NCBI RefSeq assembly: GCF_003991355.1
Contig: NZ_RCSU01000012.1
Coordinates: 1-64,000, forward strand
Source of the DNA: Pseudoflavitalea rhizosphaerae
GTDB lineage: Bacteria > Bacteroidota > Bacteroidia > Chitinophagales > Chitinophagaceae
Direction of reading: 5' to 3'
Length of the DNA stretch: 64,000 nt
The translations under genes and the position numbers were made by a program. Numbering within the stretch: the stretch's first letter is position 1; every line of letters begins with the position of its first letter. This document shows, piece after piece, positions 27,413 to 35,278 of this stretch. The notes under the pieces are model-generated. The model was not told the origin of the DNA, ran no database searches, and saw only the letters and a list, made by a program, of their open reading frames with translations.

Positions 27413-28291
27413 TCAGTTTCTTGTATCAAGCCCCCAGGACAACTTATTTCGAAGAGTCTGGAGAAAATTGTTTTCATTCAATCTTACAAGACTGATGTTG
27501 AACGATTCACGCCTTACTGCAAGTTGCACTTTCTTTTCCACAATTTCCTTTCTTGAGTCCAGTGCGCAAATAAAATGATCGGCCCTTGCTTCCACTTCAA
27601 AAGATATTACGTTGTCATCGGGCACAACGATGGGTCTGACGTTCAAATTATGTGGCGCCACAGGCGTGATCACGAAACTGGATGATTCCGGAAATACAAC
27701 CGGACCATTGCAGCTCAGCGAGTAGCCCGTTGATCCCGTTGGCGTAGCTACAATCAGTCCGTCAGCCCAATACGTATTTAAAAAATCTCCATTGAGATAC
27801 GTGTGTATCTTGATCATTGGAGAAGTATCTGTTTTGTGGATCGCAAATTCGTTCAATCCGTAAGGCACATTTCCAAAAAGCGGTTTGTCTGCATCCAGGT
27901 GAATAAGCGAACGCTTATCGATCACTATATTCCTCTTCACCAAAGATTGTACCGCAGTGTGTAGTTCATCGCGGCCGATACTGGCCAGAAAACCCAATCT
28001 TCCGAAGTTGATACCCAGTACAGGGATGTTTTTATCACGAACGAGTGTAACGGTATCCAGCAGTGTTCCATCGCCACCGAGACTGATCACAAAATCGATG
28101 GACTCTCCCAGATCTGCGGGATCACTGAAAATAGCGGTCTTCTCCGGGAACCGGAAGGAAGACTTGATGGTTTCAAAGAACGGATGATAGATCACCGGTT
28201 CTATGTTTTCCTTGGCCAGTTCATCGAGCAATTGCTGAACGTCTGCCTTCTGCTCGTTGTCGATGATCCGGCTGTAGATAGCTACTTTCAT
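27413..28291 (-). CDS. nadK: NAD kinase
   Basis: 292 aa, usual length. It phosphorylates NAD+ to NADP+ with ATP. The signature GGDGTLLDT lies at 72-80, then NFGRLGFLASI near 95, YGLNEFAIHK near 140 and DGLIVATPTGSTGYSLS near 178-194. It lies 17 bp downstream of the POTRA/barrel gene and 107 bp upstream of the DUF6089 gene, the conserved Bacteroidota neighbourhood. Confidence 0.97.
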   Translation of the reverse strand: MKVAIYSRIIDNEQKADVQQLLDELAKENIEPVIYHPFFETIKSSFRFPEKTAIFSDPADLGESIDFVISLGGDGTLLDTVTLVRDKNIPVLGINFGRLGFLASIGRDELHTAVQSLVKRNIVIDKRSLIHLDADKPLFGNVPYGLNEFAIHKTDTSPMIKIHTYLNGDFLNTYWADGLIVATPTGSTGYSLSCNGPVVFPESSSFVITPVAPHNLNVRPIVVPDDNVISFEVEARADHFICALDSRKEIVEKKVQLAVRRESFNISLVRLNENNFLQTLRNKLSWGLDTRN

Positions 28292-28307
28292 AATGGGTTG
28301 CTGTTAC

Positions 28308-29747
28308 TTAAAACTCGTTCTTGATGTGTAAAAATAGCCCCTTTTGGCCTAATTGGTTGAAGCTATAATCGAAGCGGAAGATAAAATCGTAAAAAGTGAC
28401 AATATCCACACCAAACCCGCCTGTGTACAGCATTTTATTCACCAGGGAATTGTCTTTCAGGTTTTTGTTGTAAGCATAACCCATATCCCCAAACGTTCTT
28501 GCATAAATGCGGAAAGGGATCCTGTCGTGCGTTTTGGATTTGATAAAAGTAGGTATATTGAAACGGAACAACTCACGGCGGAATGTTTGCCTGGTAAGGC
28601 CTGCTGCCACACCATCCACCACATATCGTTCCAGTCCGCGCAGGTAGAGATCTCCATATCCGAACAGGCGCTGATTGATATACGGTTGATCAAATGGGAG
28701 TCGCACTACAGCATTGGCCTGCCAGCCGAAATAGAATTTCTTACCTATCCTCCATCCTTTGAAGAACTTTCCGGAAAACTCCCACATATTGTTATCCGCA
28801 TGAAAGCCACGTTTGAGCAGGCTTCCCGAGGCCTGGATACCGGTGAGCGGGAAATGGACATAATCCACATTCACATAATTAAGCGTATAGGAGATTTCCG
28901 GGTATTCGATACTGGTAGTTTGCGGGCCGAAGTATTTCGGATTGAGGAGCAGCACCTGGCTGTCTATGATCTGTTTGGTATAAGAAAGGCGAAAGGCATG
29001 AAAAGTACGGAGACCGGGACGATAAGTATAATCGATATGACCTGAATATTGCTGGAAGCCTTCTTTGAGCGAGTCAATAAATTGTTGCTGGTTGTCAACA
29101 GTTGAATAATTGATCTCTTTATTGGAGGAGTACTTGAATCCGATTCGGTAACCATGCTTCAGGGTCTTATCTGCATAAGGCTGATCGTATTCGAATTGTA
29201 ACTGTTTCGTATAACCGGTGATCAGCCATAGCCGGAGTTTGTCGTTACGGCCTGTGAAATTGTACCAGGTGAATTTGAAACCATAATTAAGGCGGTCTGT
29301 GCTGTAGCCCTGCTTTCCCCATTCCACCAGGTTTCGGTCTACAGGTTTTACATAAGGCAGGGGGAAGATGTACCATCGTTCTTTCAATTCGATATTCACA
29401 TCCACCGTATAGCCCCGGAATGCTTTGAGAGAAACGATCACTTCATTGAAGAGGCCAGTATTGAACAATTGCCTTCTGGCTATTTCAAATCCTTTAACGA
29501 GGTCGGGAAGATAGATGGAATCGCCGGATTTGAATGGAAGCTCACGTTCTACAATATACGATTTGGTGCGGCGGTTGCCCTGGATATAGATGGTCCCTAC
29601 CACGAAGGGCGTAGGTTGTGCCTTATCTATGTAGCGATCGGAATTGTTGTAAAGCCGTAATGTGTCAGTGTCTGATGTTTGCGCAAGGGAAACGATACAG
29701 CAGAACAACAGTATGGCAGTAAATTGATATTTGTATCCCATCCGCAT
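28308..29747 (-). CDS. POTRA-barrel outer-membrane protein (BamA/TamA-like)
   Basis: 479 aa; the start could also be the ATG at 29741. A signal peptide ends near residue 22 (SLAQ). One POTRA-like domain is visible at about 45-120: VVGTIYIQGNRRTKSYIVEREL, then RRQLFNTGLFNEVIVSL. The remainder is a barrel with aromatic-rich strands, ending FLHIKNEF. Its size and single POTRA set it apart from the 907-aa BamA. Similar proteins are widespread in Bacteroidota without a defined role. It lies between a CBS protein (15 bp) and nadK (16 bp), so all three are probably one operon. Confidence 0.88.
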   Translation of the reverse strand: MRMGYKYQFTAILLFCCIVSLAQTSDTDTLRLYNNSDRYIDKAQPTPFVVGTIYIQGNRRTKSYIVERELPFKSGDSIYLPDLVKGFEIARRQLFNTGLFNEVIVSLKAFRGYTVDVNIELKERWYIFPLPYVKPVDRNLVEWGKQGYSTDRLNYGFKFTWYNFTGRNDKLRLWLITGYTKQLQFEYDQPYADKTLKHGYRIGFKYSSNKEINYSTVDNQQQFIDSLKEGFQQYSGHIDYTYRPGLRTFHAFRLSYTKQIIDSQVLLLNPKYFGPQTTSIEYPEISYTLNYVNVDYVHFPLTGIQASGSLLKRGFHADNNMWEFSGKFFKGWRIGKKFYFGWQANAVVRLPFDQPYINQRLFGYGDLYLRGLERYVVDGVAAGLTRQTFRRELFRFNIPTFIKSKTHDRIPFRIYARTFGDMGYAYNKNLKDNSLVNKMLYTGGFGVDIVTFYDFIFRFDYSFNQLGQKGLFLHIKNEF

Positions 29748-29762
29748 GCTCGCTTGTCGCAG

Positions 29763-30422
29763 CTAGATATTGAGGTAATTCATGAGGTGATCGTAATTAC
29801 TTCTGAGCTCATTTTCGTAAAGCTCTTCTCCGAAGTAATATTTCACCTGGTATTCATATCGCTGGAAGGTAGCAATGATGTCTGAAATTTCAAACTTGCT
29901 CACTTTGATGGTAACATAGAAAGCGCTGGTATTACTGTCCCAATGAGTATTGAGCTGTGTGATCTGAGCGTCATTGGTTTCTATCAGTTTGCTGATCTCG
30001 GAAAAGGAAAAATTGCGTTGCTCCATTTCGAGCACGATGATTCCCCCGGGTTCGTTGGCGCCGGTGGTTTTGCCCAGTTGTTTGAGTAGGTCGCTGACGG
30101 TGATCACGCCGATGAATTCTCCGTCTTTCTCTGTAACCGGAACAATGGACAGGTTGTGCTCATTGGCCATTTGTACAGATTCCAGGAAATGGGAGCCGGC
30201 CCTTGCGGAAATACGGGAAAAATAATTTGCGAATTGCTGAAGCAGTGCATTCTCATCCTTGTCCATCAGATCGTCTTCAGAAGCCATGCCCAGGTATTTC
30301 TCTTCAGCAACTACGGGAAGCTGTGCTACATGAAACTCCTGCATCAGCTCCATGGCCTGGAACACAGTATCGCCCGGGCTGAGCGAAGGAATGGCGGATG
30401 ATATGAGTTCTTTGTTTAACAC
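29763..30422 (-). CDS. CBS-domain protein with C-terminal ACT-like region
   Basis: 219 aa, cytoplasmic. Two CBS motifs are visible: residues about 1-60 (FHVAQLPVVAEEKYLGMASEDDL) and about 75-135 (NLSIVPVTEKDGEFIGVITVSDLL). Residues about 145-215 look ACT-like (GIIVLEMEQRNFSFSEISKL, then strands to KYYFGEELYE). CBS pairs bind adenosyl ligands; the partner is unknown. It heads the operon with the POTRA/barrel protein and nadK, which may link it to NAD(P) or envelope regulation, but this is inference. A TATTTTTG element lies at 30508-30515. Confidence 0.9.
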   Translation of the reverse strand: MLNKELISSAIPSLSPGDTVFQAMELMQEFHVAQLPVVAEEKYLGMASEDDLMDKDENALLQQFANYFSRISARAGSHFLESVQMANEHNLSIVPVTEKDGEFIGVITVSDLLKQLGKTTGANEPGGIIVLEMEQRNFSFSEISKLIETNDAQITQLNTHWDSNTSAFYVTIKVSKFEISDIIATFQRYEYQVKYYFGEELYENELRSNYDHLMNYLNI

Positions 30423-30589
30423 AGGTAATGTTGCTGTTTGTTTTTAGCACCAGTGAATCAGAAAGGTTTCAATAAAACTTAGCAAAGCAAGGCAGAGAAC
30501 GTCAGAGCAAAAATAAGACCACACCGAAACAATTACCTGCTGCCATGCAGCCGGGAGAAACCGTTTCTTTTTTACTAAGACGCAAGAAT

Positions 30590-31366
30590 TCAGGCTACCG
30601 CTGCGGGCTCATTCAATTTTGTAAGAAATTTATGCAGTATACGGTTGAATTCTTCCGGCACCTCCATCATGGGTGCATGGCCACATTTGTCAATAAAATG
30701 CAGTTCGCTGTTGGGAATCAGTCGCTGGAATTCCCTGGCCACGAATGGTGGAGTAACCGTATCGTTGTTGCCCCATATCAATAACGTGGGCTGTTTGATT
30801 TGATTGAGCTCTTCACCCAGATTATTTCTGATAGCGCTCTTGGCGAGGGCGATGATCTTAATTACTTTCAGACGATTGTTAGTAGTTTCAAATACTTCAT
30901 CCACGATCTCTTTGGTAGCCACTTTAGGGTCGTAGAATGTTTGTTCAGTTTTTTTCTTAATATATTCGTAATCGCCTCTTTTTGGATAGGTATCCCCCAT
31001 TCCGTTCTCAAAAAGACCGGAACTACCCGTAAGGATCAGGGATTTTATCCTTTCGGGATGTTTAAGAACGTGTAAGATGCCAACATGTCCTCCGAGCGAA
31101 TTGCCCAGCAGGTGAACATCCTTATAATCCCTGTATTCAATGAATTTATGAACGAACTTCTGCAGTCCGCTAACGGAAGTATGGAGGAGGTCCAGGTCAA
31201 GCAAGGGGAGCATGGGTACCACCACTTTATAATGGTGGCGGAAATATTCTATCAAATCCTGGAAGTTGCTCAATGCGCCGAATAGACCGTGTAACAACAC
31301 TAACGGTTCTCCCTCACCTTCTTCAAGAAATTTGAATTTGTCCGCCTGTTTGATCTCGTAATTCAT
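30590..31366 (-). CDS. Alpha/beta-hydrolase
   Basis: 258 aa. The alpha/beta-hydrolase fold is clear: oxyanion motif LLHGLFG (24-30), nucleophile elbow LLGNSLGGH with S90, the acid in LLIWGNNDTVTPP near 210, and the His in DKCGHAPMMEVPEEF near 236. No signal peptide, so cytoplasmic. The family includes esterases, haloperoxidase-like and C-C hydrolases; the substrate cannot be predicted. It is conserved beside the CBS and cvpA genes in related bacteria. The C-terminal KLNEPAAVA tail is unremarkable. Confidence 0.93.
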   Translation of the reverse strand: MNYEIKQADKFKFLEEGEGEPLVLLHGLFGALSNFQDLIEYFRHHYKVVVPMLPLLDLDLLHTSVSGLQKFVHKFIEYRDYKDVHLLGNSLGGHVGILHVLKHPERIKSLILTGSSGLFENGMGDTYPKRGDYEYIKKKTEQTFYDPKVATKEIVDEVFETTNNRLKVIKIIALAKSAIRNNLGEELNQIKQPTLLIWGNNDTVTPPFVAREFQRLIPNSELHFIDKCGHAPMMEVPEEFNRILHKFLTKLNEPAAVA

Positions 31367-31507
31367 CAGATAAATCGGTTCAATTCAGTCAAATATTCGC
31401 TAAAATAAACGATTTACCTCAAATATGGCATCGTTCCATTTTCAGCAGTTAAATTTTACTGTAAACTACAATTTTTTTGCGTCTTTCCGGTCACAGTGTT
31501 GTGATGG

Positions 31508-32059
31508 TCAGACAGCTTTTTGTGCAGATGCATCAGCTGCGATCCTTTCAAAAAAAGTTTCCAGTTCAGTAAACATATCTTTAAATGCAGGGATCAGCTT
31601 GCCGATTCCATCCACCACCCAGGGGCCCAGCGGTTGTATGTACGCGTAGGTAACTGACTGCCGGATACTTTCTGCACTGATCAATTTCAATTGCTCTGCA
31701 TAGAATAGCAGTACACTGTAAGCAAGTATATATATAATTATATACAACAGAATACCACCCAATTTGTTGGCCCAACCCAGCAAAGCTACTTCCAGAGTAG
31801 CTTCCAGGAGATTGGCGCCTAATCTTATCAGCAGTACTGCTCCTATGAACACCACTGCGAAAGAAATAAAAGGCAACCATTTTGCAGAAATGCTGGTGGA
31901 ATCTTTCAACCATTCCGCCACAAGTGCGGACAGTTTCATGGCGGCAACAATTCCCACAATCAATCCGATCACGGAGAACACTGCTATCACCAATCCACGC
32001 TGCCATCCTTTGATGACAGCCATGATCAGCATAATGATAAAGACAATATCAATGATCAT
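31508..32059 (-). CDS. CvpA-family membrane protein
   Basis: 183 aa. Four hydrophobic segments at about 2-18, 26-48, 62-82 and 100-122, with the typical start IIDIVFIIMLIMAVIKGWQRG and the conserved GLVIAVFSVIGLIVG. The C-terminus is soluble and helical. CvpA family members are required for colicin V export in E. coli and for other envelope traits; the exact role is not known. It is 33 bp downstream of yqeY. Confidence 0.9.
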   Translation of the reverse strand: MIIDIVFIIMLIMAVIKGWQRGLVIAVFSVIGLIVGIVAAMKLSALVAEWLKDSTSISAKWLPFISFAVVFIGAVLLIRLGANLLEATLEVALLGWANKLGGILLYIIIYILAYSVLLFYAEQLKLISAESIRQSVTYAYIQPLGPWVVDGIGKLIPAFKDMFTELETFFERIAADASAQKAV

Positions 32060-32092
32060 GGAGTATCATTAACGGGTGTTCTACCCGTTTTC

Positions 32093-32548
32093 TTATTTGC
32101 TCAGCAACTCTTTTACCATGGCACTGATAGATTTTCCATCAGCTTTGCCGGCGAGTTGTTTGGAAGCTACGCCCATTACCTTACCCATATCTGCCGGGGA
32201 ACTGGCGCCAACAGCTACGATGATCTCGCCAACAACAGCCTTCAATTCCTCTGCACTCATTTGTTTGGGCAGGAACTTTTCAATCACTGCAATTTCTTCC
32301 TGCTCTTTTTTGGCGAGGTCTTCCCTGTTCTGCTGCTGAAATATGTCCAGCGAATCCTTACGCTGCTTCACCAGTTTTTGCAGAAGCTTGATCTCGGCAT
32401 CCTGCGTAAGATCTGCACCTCCTGCACCTTCGGCTGTTTTGGCCAGCAGGATTGCGGCCTTGATGGCGCGAAGGCTTCGAAGTGTAGCTTCGTCTTTGGC
32501 CAGCATCGCTGCTTTAAGGTCTGTATTCACCGTTTGCTCGAGGCTCAT
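32093..32548 (-). CDS. GatB/YqeY domain-containing protein
   Basis: 151 aa, the normal length of stand-alone YqeY proteins. It is helical throughout: SLEQTVNTDLKAAMLAKDEATLRSLRAIKAAIL lies at residues 2-34 (positions only), LLQKLVKQRKDSLDIF in the middle, and the tail-like EIIVAVGASSPADMGKVMGV near 108-127. The domain is the tRNA-binding tail of GatB amidotransferase, but stand-alone proteins have no settled function. It lies 15 bp after gldC and 33 bp before cvpA. Confidence 0.95.
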   Translation of the reverse strand: MSLEQTVNTDLKAAMLAKDEATLRSLRAIKAAILLAKTAEGAGGADLTQDAEIKLLQKLVKQRKDSLDIFQQQNREDLAKKEQEEIAVIEKFLPKQMSAEELKAVVGEIIVAVGASSPADMGKVMGVASKQLAGKADGKSISAMVKELLSK

Positions 32549-32563
32549 ATACTATTTTTGATG

Positions 32564-32911
32564 TTAGGCTTTGTTCTGTTCGAGTTGGATTTCCTGGAAC
32601 CTCTTATAGAAGTCCTGGGCAAACACCCTCATTTTCTCTACCAGTTCCGCCTGGTGTGTGGAACGCTCAAAACTGTCTGCCATGGTCATGATGGTCTGAT
32701 AATAAAAGTCGGCCATCTCGTCCACCATCATTTCTTTGGTCCAGAGATCCATGCGGAGAGCGGTCTTATCCGTGCCATCCCAGAAGGCCAGCATCAGCGC
32801 TTTGGCTGCACGGGCATTGTCTGCTGTACTCTCAGTTGCGCTCCAGGAGATGCTTTCAGGTACACGCTTATCGTCCAGCTGTACGTCTATAGTGATCGTT
32901 GATTTTGTCAT
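32564..32911 (-). CDS. gldC: Gliding motility protein GldC
   Basis: 115 aa, small and soluble. The GldC pattern is clear: STITIDVQLDDKRVPESISW (3-22), then ALMLAFWDGTDKTALRMDLWTKEM in the middle and FAQDFYKRFQEI near the end. GldC is a cytoplasmic accessory in Flavobacterium gliding, but the family is found in non-gliding Bacteroidota too, so it does not prove motility. First gene of a run with yqeY and cvpA, with a promoter at 32950. Confidence 0.93.
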   Translation of the reverse strand: MTKSTITIDVQLDDKRVPESISWSATESTADNARAAKALMLAFWDGTDKTALRMDLWTKEMMVDEMADFYYQTIMTMADSFERSTHQAELVEKMRVFAQDFYKRFQEIQLEQNKA

Positions 32912-32949
32912 GTTTTTATTGACAATCAGGTTTTTGTAAAATAGAACCC

Positions 32950-32977
32950 CAAAAATACGGGGAATAATTCTATCAAA
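32950..32977 (-). promoter_or_regulatory. Promoter upstream of gldC
   Basis: TATTTTTG (minus, 32957-32950) is an exact -7 match, 39 bp before gldC. TTTG at 32977-32974 is a possible -33, but the 16-nt spacing is shorter than the usual 19-21. Confidence 0.5.
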
Positions 32978-33227
32978 TAGTGATGGATATTACCAAACTG
33001 GTAAATTATCCACTTTTTAACCCATAATAATACCAAAACCAGACCCAGATTCGTTACTGTTCAATGGCATTGACCAAACAGTATTAATCCGGCTGTTTGC
33101 ATTCGGGCCTTCCTGCACAAATTACTATGATCCAAATAAGCGTAAAACCGCCTTGTACCGCGGTTTTTCCGGAAGTAGTTTTGGGCAGTGACACCATAAT
33201 CCGATACGTTTATGAAAATCAGTACCT
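32978..33227. other. Intergenic region between gldC and the T9SS gene
   Basis: Part of a 316-bp divergent gene-free stretch. It holds the promoter at 33180-33212; apart from that I see no ORF, repeat or stem of note. Confidence 0.6.
33180..33212 (+). promoter_or_regulatory. Promoter of the T9SS-sorted protein gene
   Basis: TTTG (33180-33183), 21 nt, TACGTTTA (33205-33212), one mismatch to TAnnTTTG. The spacing is as expected and the leader would be about 10 nt. Confidence 0.6.
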
Positions 33228-34418
33228 ATGAAGCACATTTATTACACACTGATCAGTGGGTTCGTTTGTATTTTGGCGTTAGTGACTCCCCTTAATTCCC
33301 GTGCTCAATGCAGTACCTGCGCGGGTGGTGTACCAAGTCAGACCATTGAACATACCGTTATACTCGACACCACCACGGCCAGCACCAATACCATTACCTT
33401 TCCCATGTTTCCCCCGTCTACCGGCACCCTTACCTGTGTTACCTTTTATGATACCATCAGCCTGGTTGCCACATCAGGCGCAAGGAACCGCGACCCTTAT
33501 GGAAAGTTCGCCAGATTCCTGCTTTCATTAAGCCCCAATATATCGGGTCATGGGATCAATATCGATGACAATGTAACCAGAACCTATGGTCCAACCTGGC
33601 TTGAAGAATTCGGACTCCCCGGCGATTCCACCACCTATGGGCCGGATACAGTGTTCAACGATGCAGCCCATCAGCAAACGATCCCAGGAACAGGAAGTTT
33701 TTTAGGCACCGGAAACCTCAATTTCACTTTTGATCTCAGTGGAGGACTATTACCCAATATGGGTGGCATCAATTACAATTTGAGCGTGGTTGGAAAATTA
33801 TGGGGCAAATTCAGGATTGTATATTCTTACTGTCCCATGATGTCCTTACCTGAAATTTTCCGGCAATTCACTGCTGTAAAGCAATCCGACAATACTATCC
33901 AGCTCAGCTGGAGCGTTACTAATGACCAAATATCCAATTCTTATGAAATCGAGATCAGCCATGATGGGCGCAACTTCACAACAGCCGGCAAGGTTGCCAG
34001 CCAATATGCTGCTCAGGGTGCTGCAGCAAAATACAACTATCAGTACCTGCCTGATAAAGCTGCTGCAGGCAAGCTCTTCTTCCGCATCAAACAACTCTCT
34101 GCTGACGGAAAAGGGCAATACTCTGCGATCCGCCAGGTAGGTATCGGCACAAACGCTCCCATCACTTTCATTACCTACCCCAACCCGGTCAGGAACCAGG
34201 TGACCATACAGGCAGACCAGTTGCTCAGAGGAAAATACCTGCTGGAACTGGTTTCAGCCAGCGGACAACAAGTAATGAAACGGACCACCAATGTCAACAA
34301 CTCAAGCCAGATCATTTGGCAGTTCCCTTCCCAGCCCGCACCTGGCGTCTATTATCTGCGCACCCGGGAACTCGCATCCGGACAAACCGCCAGCTATAAA
34401 GTACTGGTGAATCGTTAA
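33228..34418 (+). CDS. Secreted protein with T9SS type A C-terminal sorting domain
   Basis: 396 aa. A signal peptide (about 1-27, NSRAQ) is followed by a Cys-rich start CSTCAGG. Residues 40-210 are beta-rich and unrecognised, with THTASTNTIT-like Thr repeats. About 215-300 look like a fibronectin-type or similar beta-sandwich (FTAVKQSDNTIQLSWSV). The C-terminal about 80 residues are the type A sorting domain: FITYPNPVRNQVTIQ, then LLELVSASGQQV and GVYYLRTR, ending YKVLVNR. The protein should cross the outer membrane by type IX secretion. It is not next to T9SS machinery. The function of the N-terminal part is unknown. Confidence 0.9.
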   Translation: MKHIYYTLISGFVCILALVTPLNSRAQCSTCAGGVPSQTIEHTVILDTTTASTNTITFPMFPPSTGTLTCVTFYDTISLVATSGARNRDPYGKFARFLLSLSPNISGHGINIDDNVTRTYGPTWLEEFGLPGDSTTYGPDTVFNDAAHQQTIPGTGSFLGTGNLNFTFDLSGGLLPNMGGINYNLSVVGKLWGKFRIVYSYCPMMSLPEIFRQFTAVKQSDNTIQLSWSVTNDQISNSYEIEISHDGRNFTTAGKVASQYAAQGAAAKYNYQYLPDKAAAGKLFFRIKQLSADGKGQYSAIRQVGIGTNAPITFITYPNPVRNQVTIQADQLLRGKYLLELVSASGQQVMKRTTNVNNSSQIIWQFPSQPAPGVYYLRTRELASGQTASYKVLVNR

Positions 34419-34432
34419 ATGAAAAAGTTTGT

Positions 34433-34440
34433 TACATTTG
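34433..34440 (+). promoter_or_regulatory. -7 element close to the DUF4290 start
   Basis: TACATTTG is an exact TAnnTTTG match. It lies 4 bp before the first possible ATG (34445), so the TSS would fall inside that codon region. The element supports the second ATG at 34466 as the real start. No clear -33 box. Confidence 0.5.
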
Positions 34441-34465
34441 TCCAATGCAAAAAGAAGTTGAAGAA

Positions 34466-35188
34466 ATGGAGTACAATACTACCAGGAACCATTTGATCAT
34501 GCGTGAATATGGCCGCCATATTCAGAAAATGGTCGAGTACCTCCTGGGTATTGAAGACAGGGAAACCCGCCAGCGTAATGCTTATGCAGTGATCGAGCTG
34601 ATGGGGTTCCTGAATCCACATTTAAAGAACGTAGAAGATTTTCGCCATAAATTATGGGATCACCTTTTCCTGATCTCCGATTTCAAACTGGATGTGGAAT
34701 CTCCTTACCCCATACCCACCAGGGAAACATTGAAGGCAAGACCTAAACCGCTTCCTTACCCCAAGCGTTATCCGAAATTCTCTCACCTCGGGAAAAATCT
34801 CGAAGTGGTGATCAACAAAGCGTTGAAAGAAGAGAACCCGGAAAAGCGTCAGGGTTTCGCCAATGCTGTGGCCTACTACATGAAACTGGCCTACAACAAC
34901 TGGCACAAGGAAGCAGTTCATGACGATGCTATCCAGAGCGAGCTGACCAATATCACCAACGGTCAACTCACGTTCACCAATACCCCATATGTTCGGCAGC
35001 AACGCCACACTGAAAGCAGGGACCGTGACCGCGGAGGTTATGGCGACTATCGCAATAAACGCGGCGGCGGCAGCGGCGGTGGTGGCGGAAAGAATTTCGG
35101 ACAACGAGATAACAGGGGCGGCGGCAATAACAACCGCAACGACCGTAACGATCGCGGTGGCGGCAAATTCAAGAAAAGATACAAGTAA
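34466..35188 (+). CDS. DUF4290 protein with RGG-like C-terminal tail
   Basis: 240 aa from the ATG at 34466 (MEYNTTRNH), preferred over 34445 because the MxYNTxRxHL start is typical of the family and the promoter element sits at 34433. The DUF4290 core (about 1-175) is soluble and helical: MREYGRHIQKMVEYLLGIEDRE and DHLFLISDFKLDVESPYP. The last about 60 residues are Gly, Arg and Asn rich, with RGGY, GGGSGGGGGK, RDNRGGGNN and DRGGGKFKKRYK, resembling RNA-binding RGG tails. The family is of unknown function and is typically beside murA, as here. A terminator follows. Confidence 0.92.
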   Translation: MEYNTTRNHLIMREYGRHIQKMVEYLLGIEDRETRQRNAYAVIELMGFLNPHLKNVEDFRHKLWDHLFLISDFKLDVESPYPIPTRETLKARPKPLPYPKRYPKFSHLGKNLEVVINKALKEENPEKRQGFANAVAYYMKLAYNNWHKEAVHDDAIQSELTNITNGQLTFTNTPYVRQQRHTESRDRDRGGYGDYRNKRGGGSGGGGGKNFGQRDNRGGGNNNRNDRNDRGGGKFKKRYK

Positions 35189-35208
35189 GCTCTACTGACA
35201 TAATTATG

Positions 35209-35241
35209 AAAAGTTGATCATCCTGAATGATCAACTTTTTT
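35209..35241 (+). terminator. Rho-independent terminator after the DUF4290 gene
   Basis: AAAAGTTGATCAT, loop CCTGA, ATGATCAACTTTT, then more T. A perfect 13-bp stem. It separates DUF4290 from murA, so murA needs its own promoter or read-through. Confidence 0.88.
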
Positions 35242-35278
35242 GTTTAACCAGTTCATCTAATCAATACAACCTTAAGCA

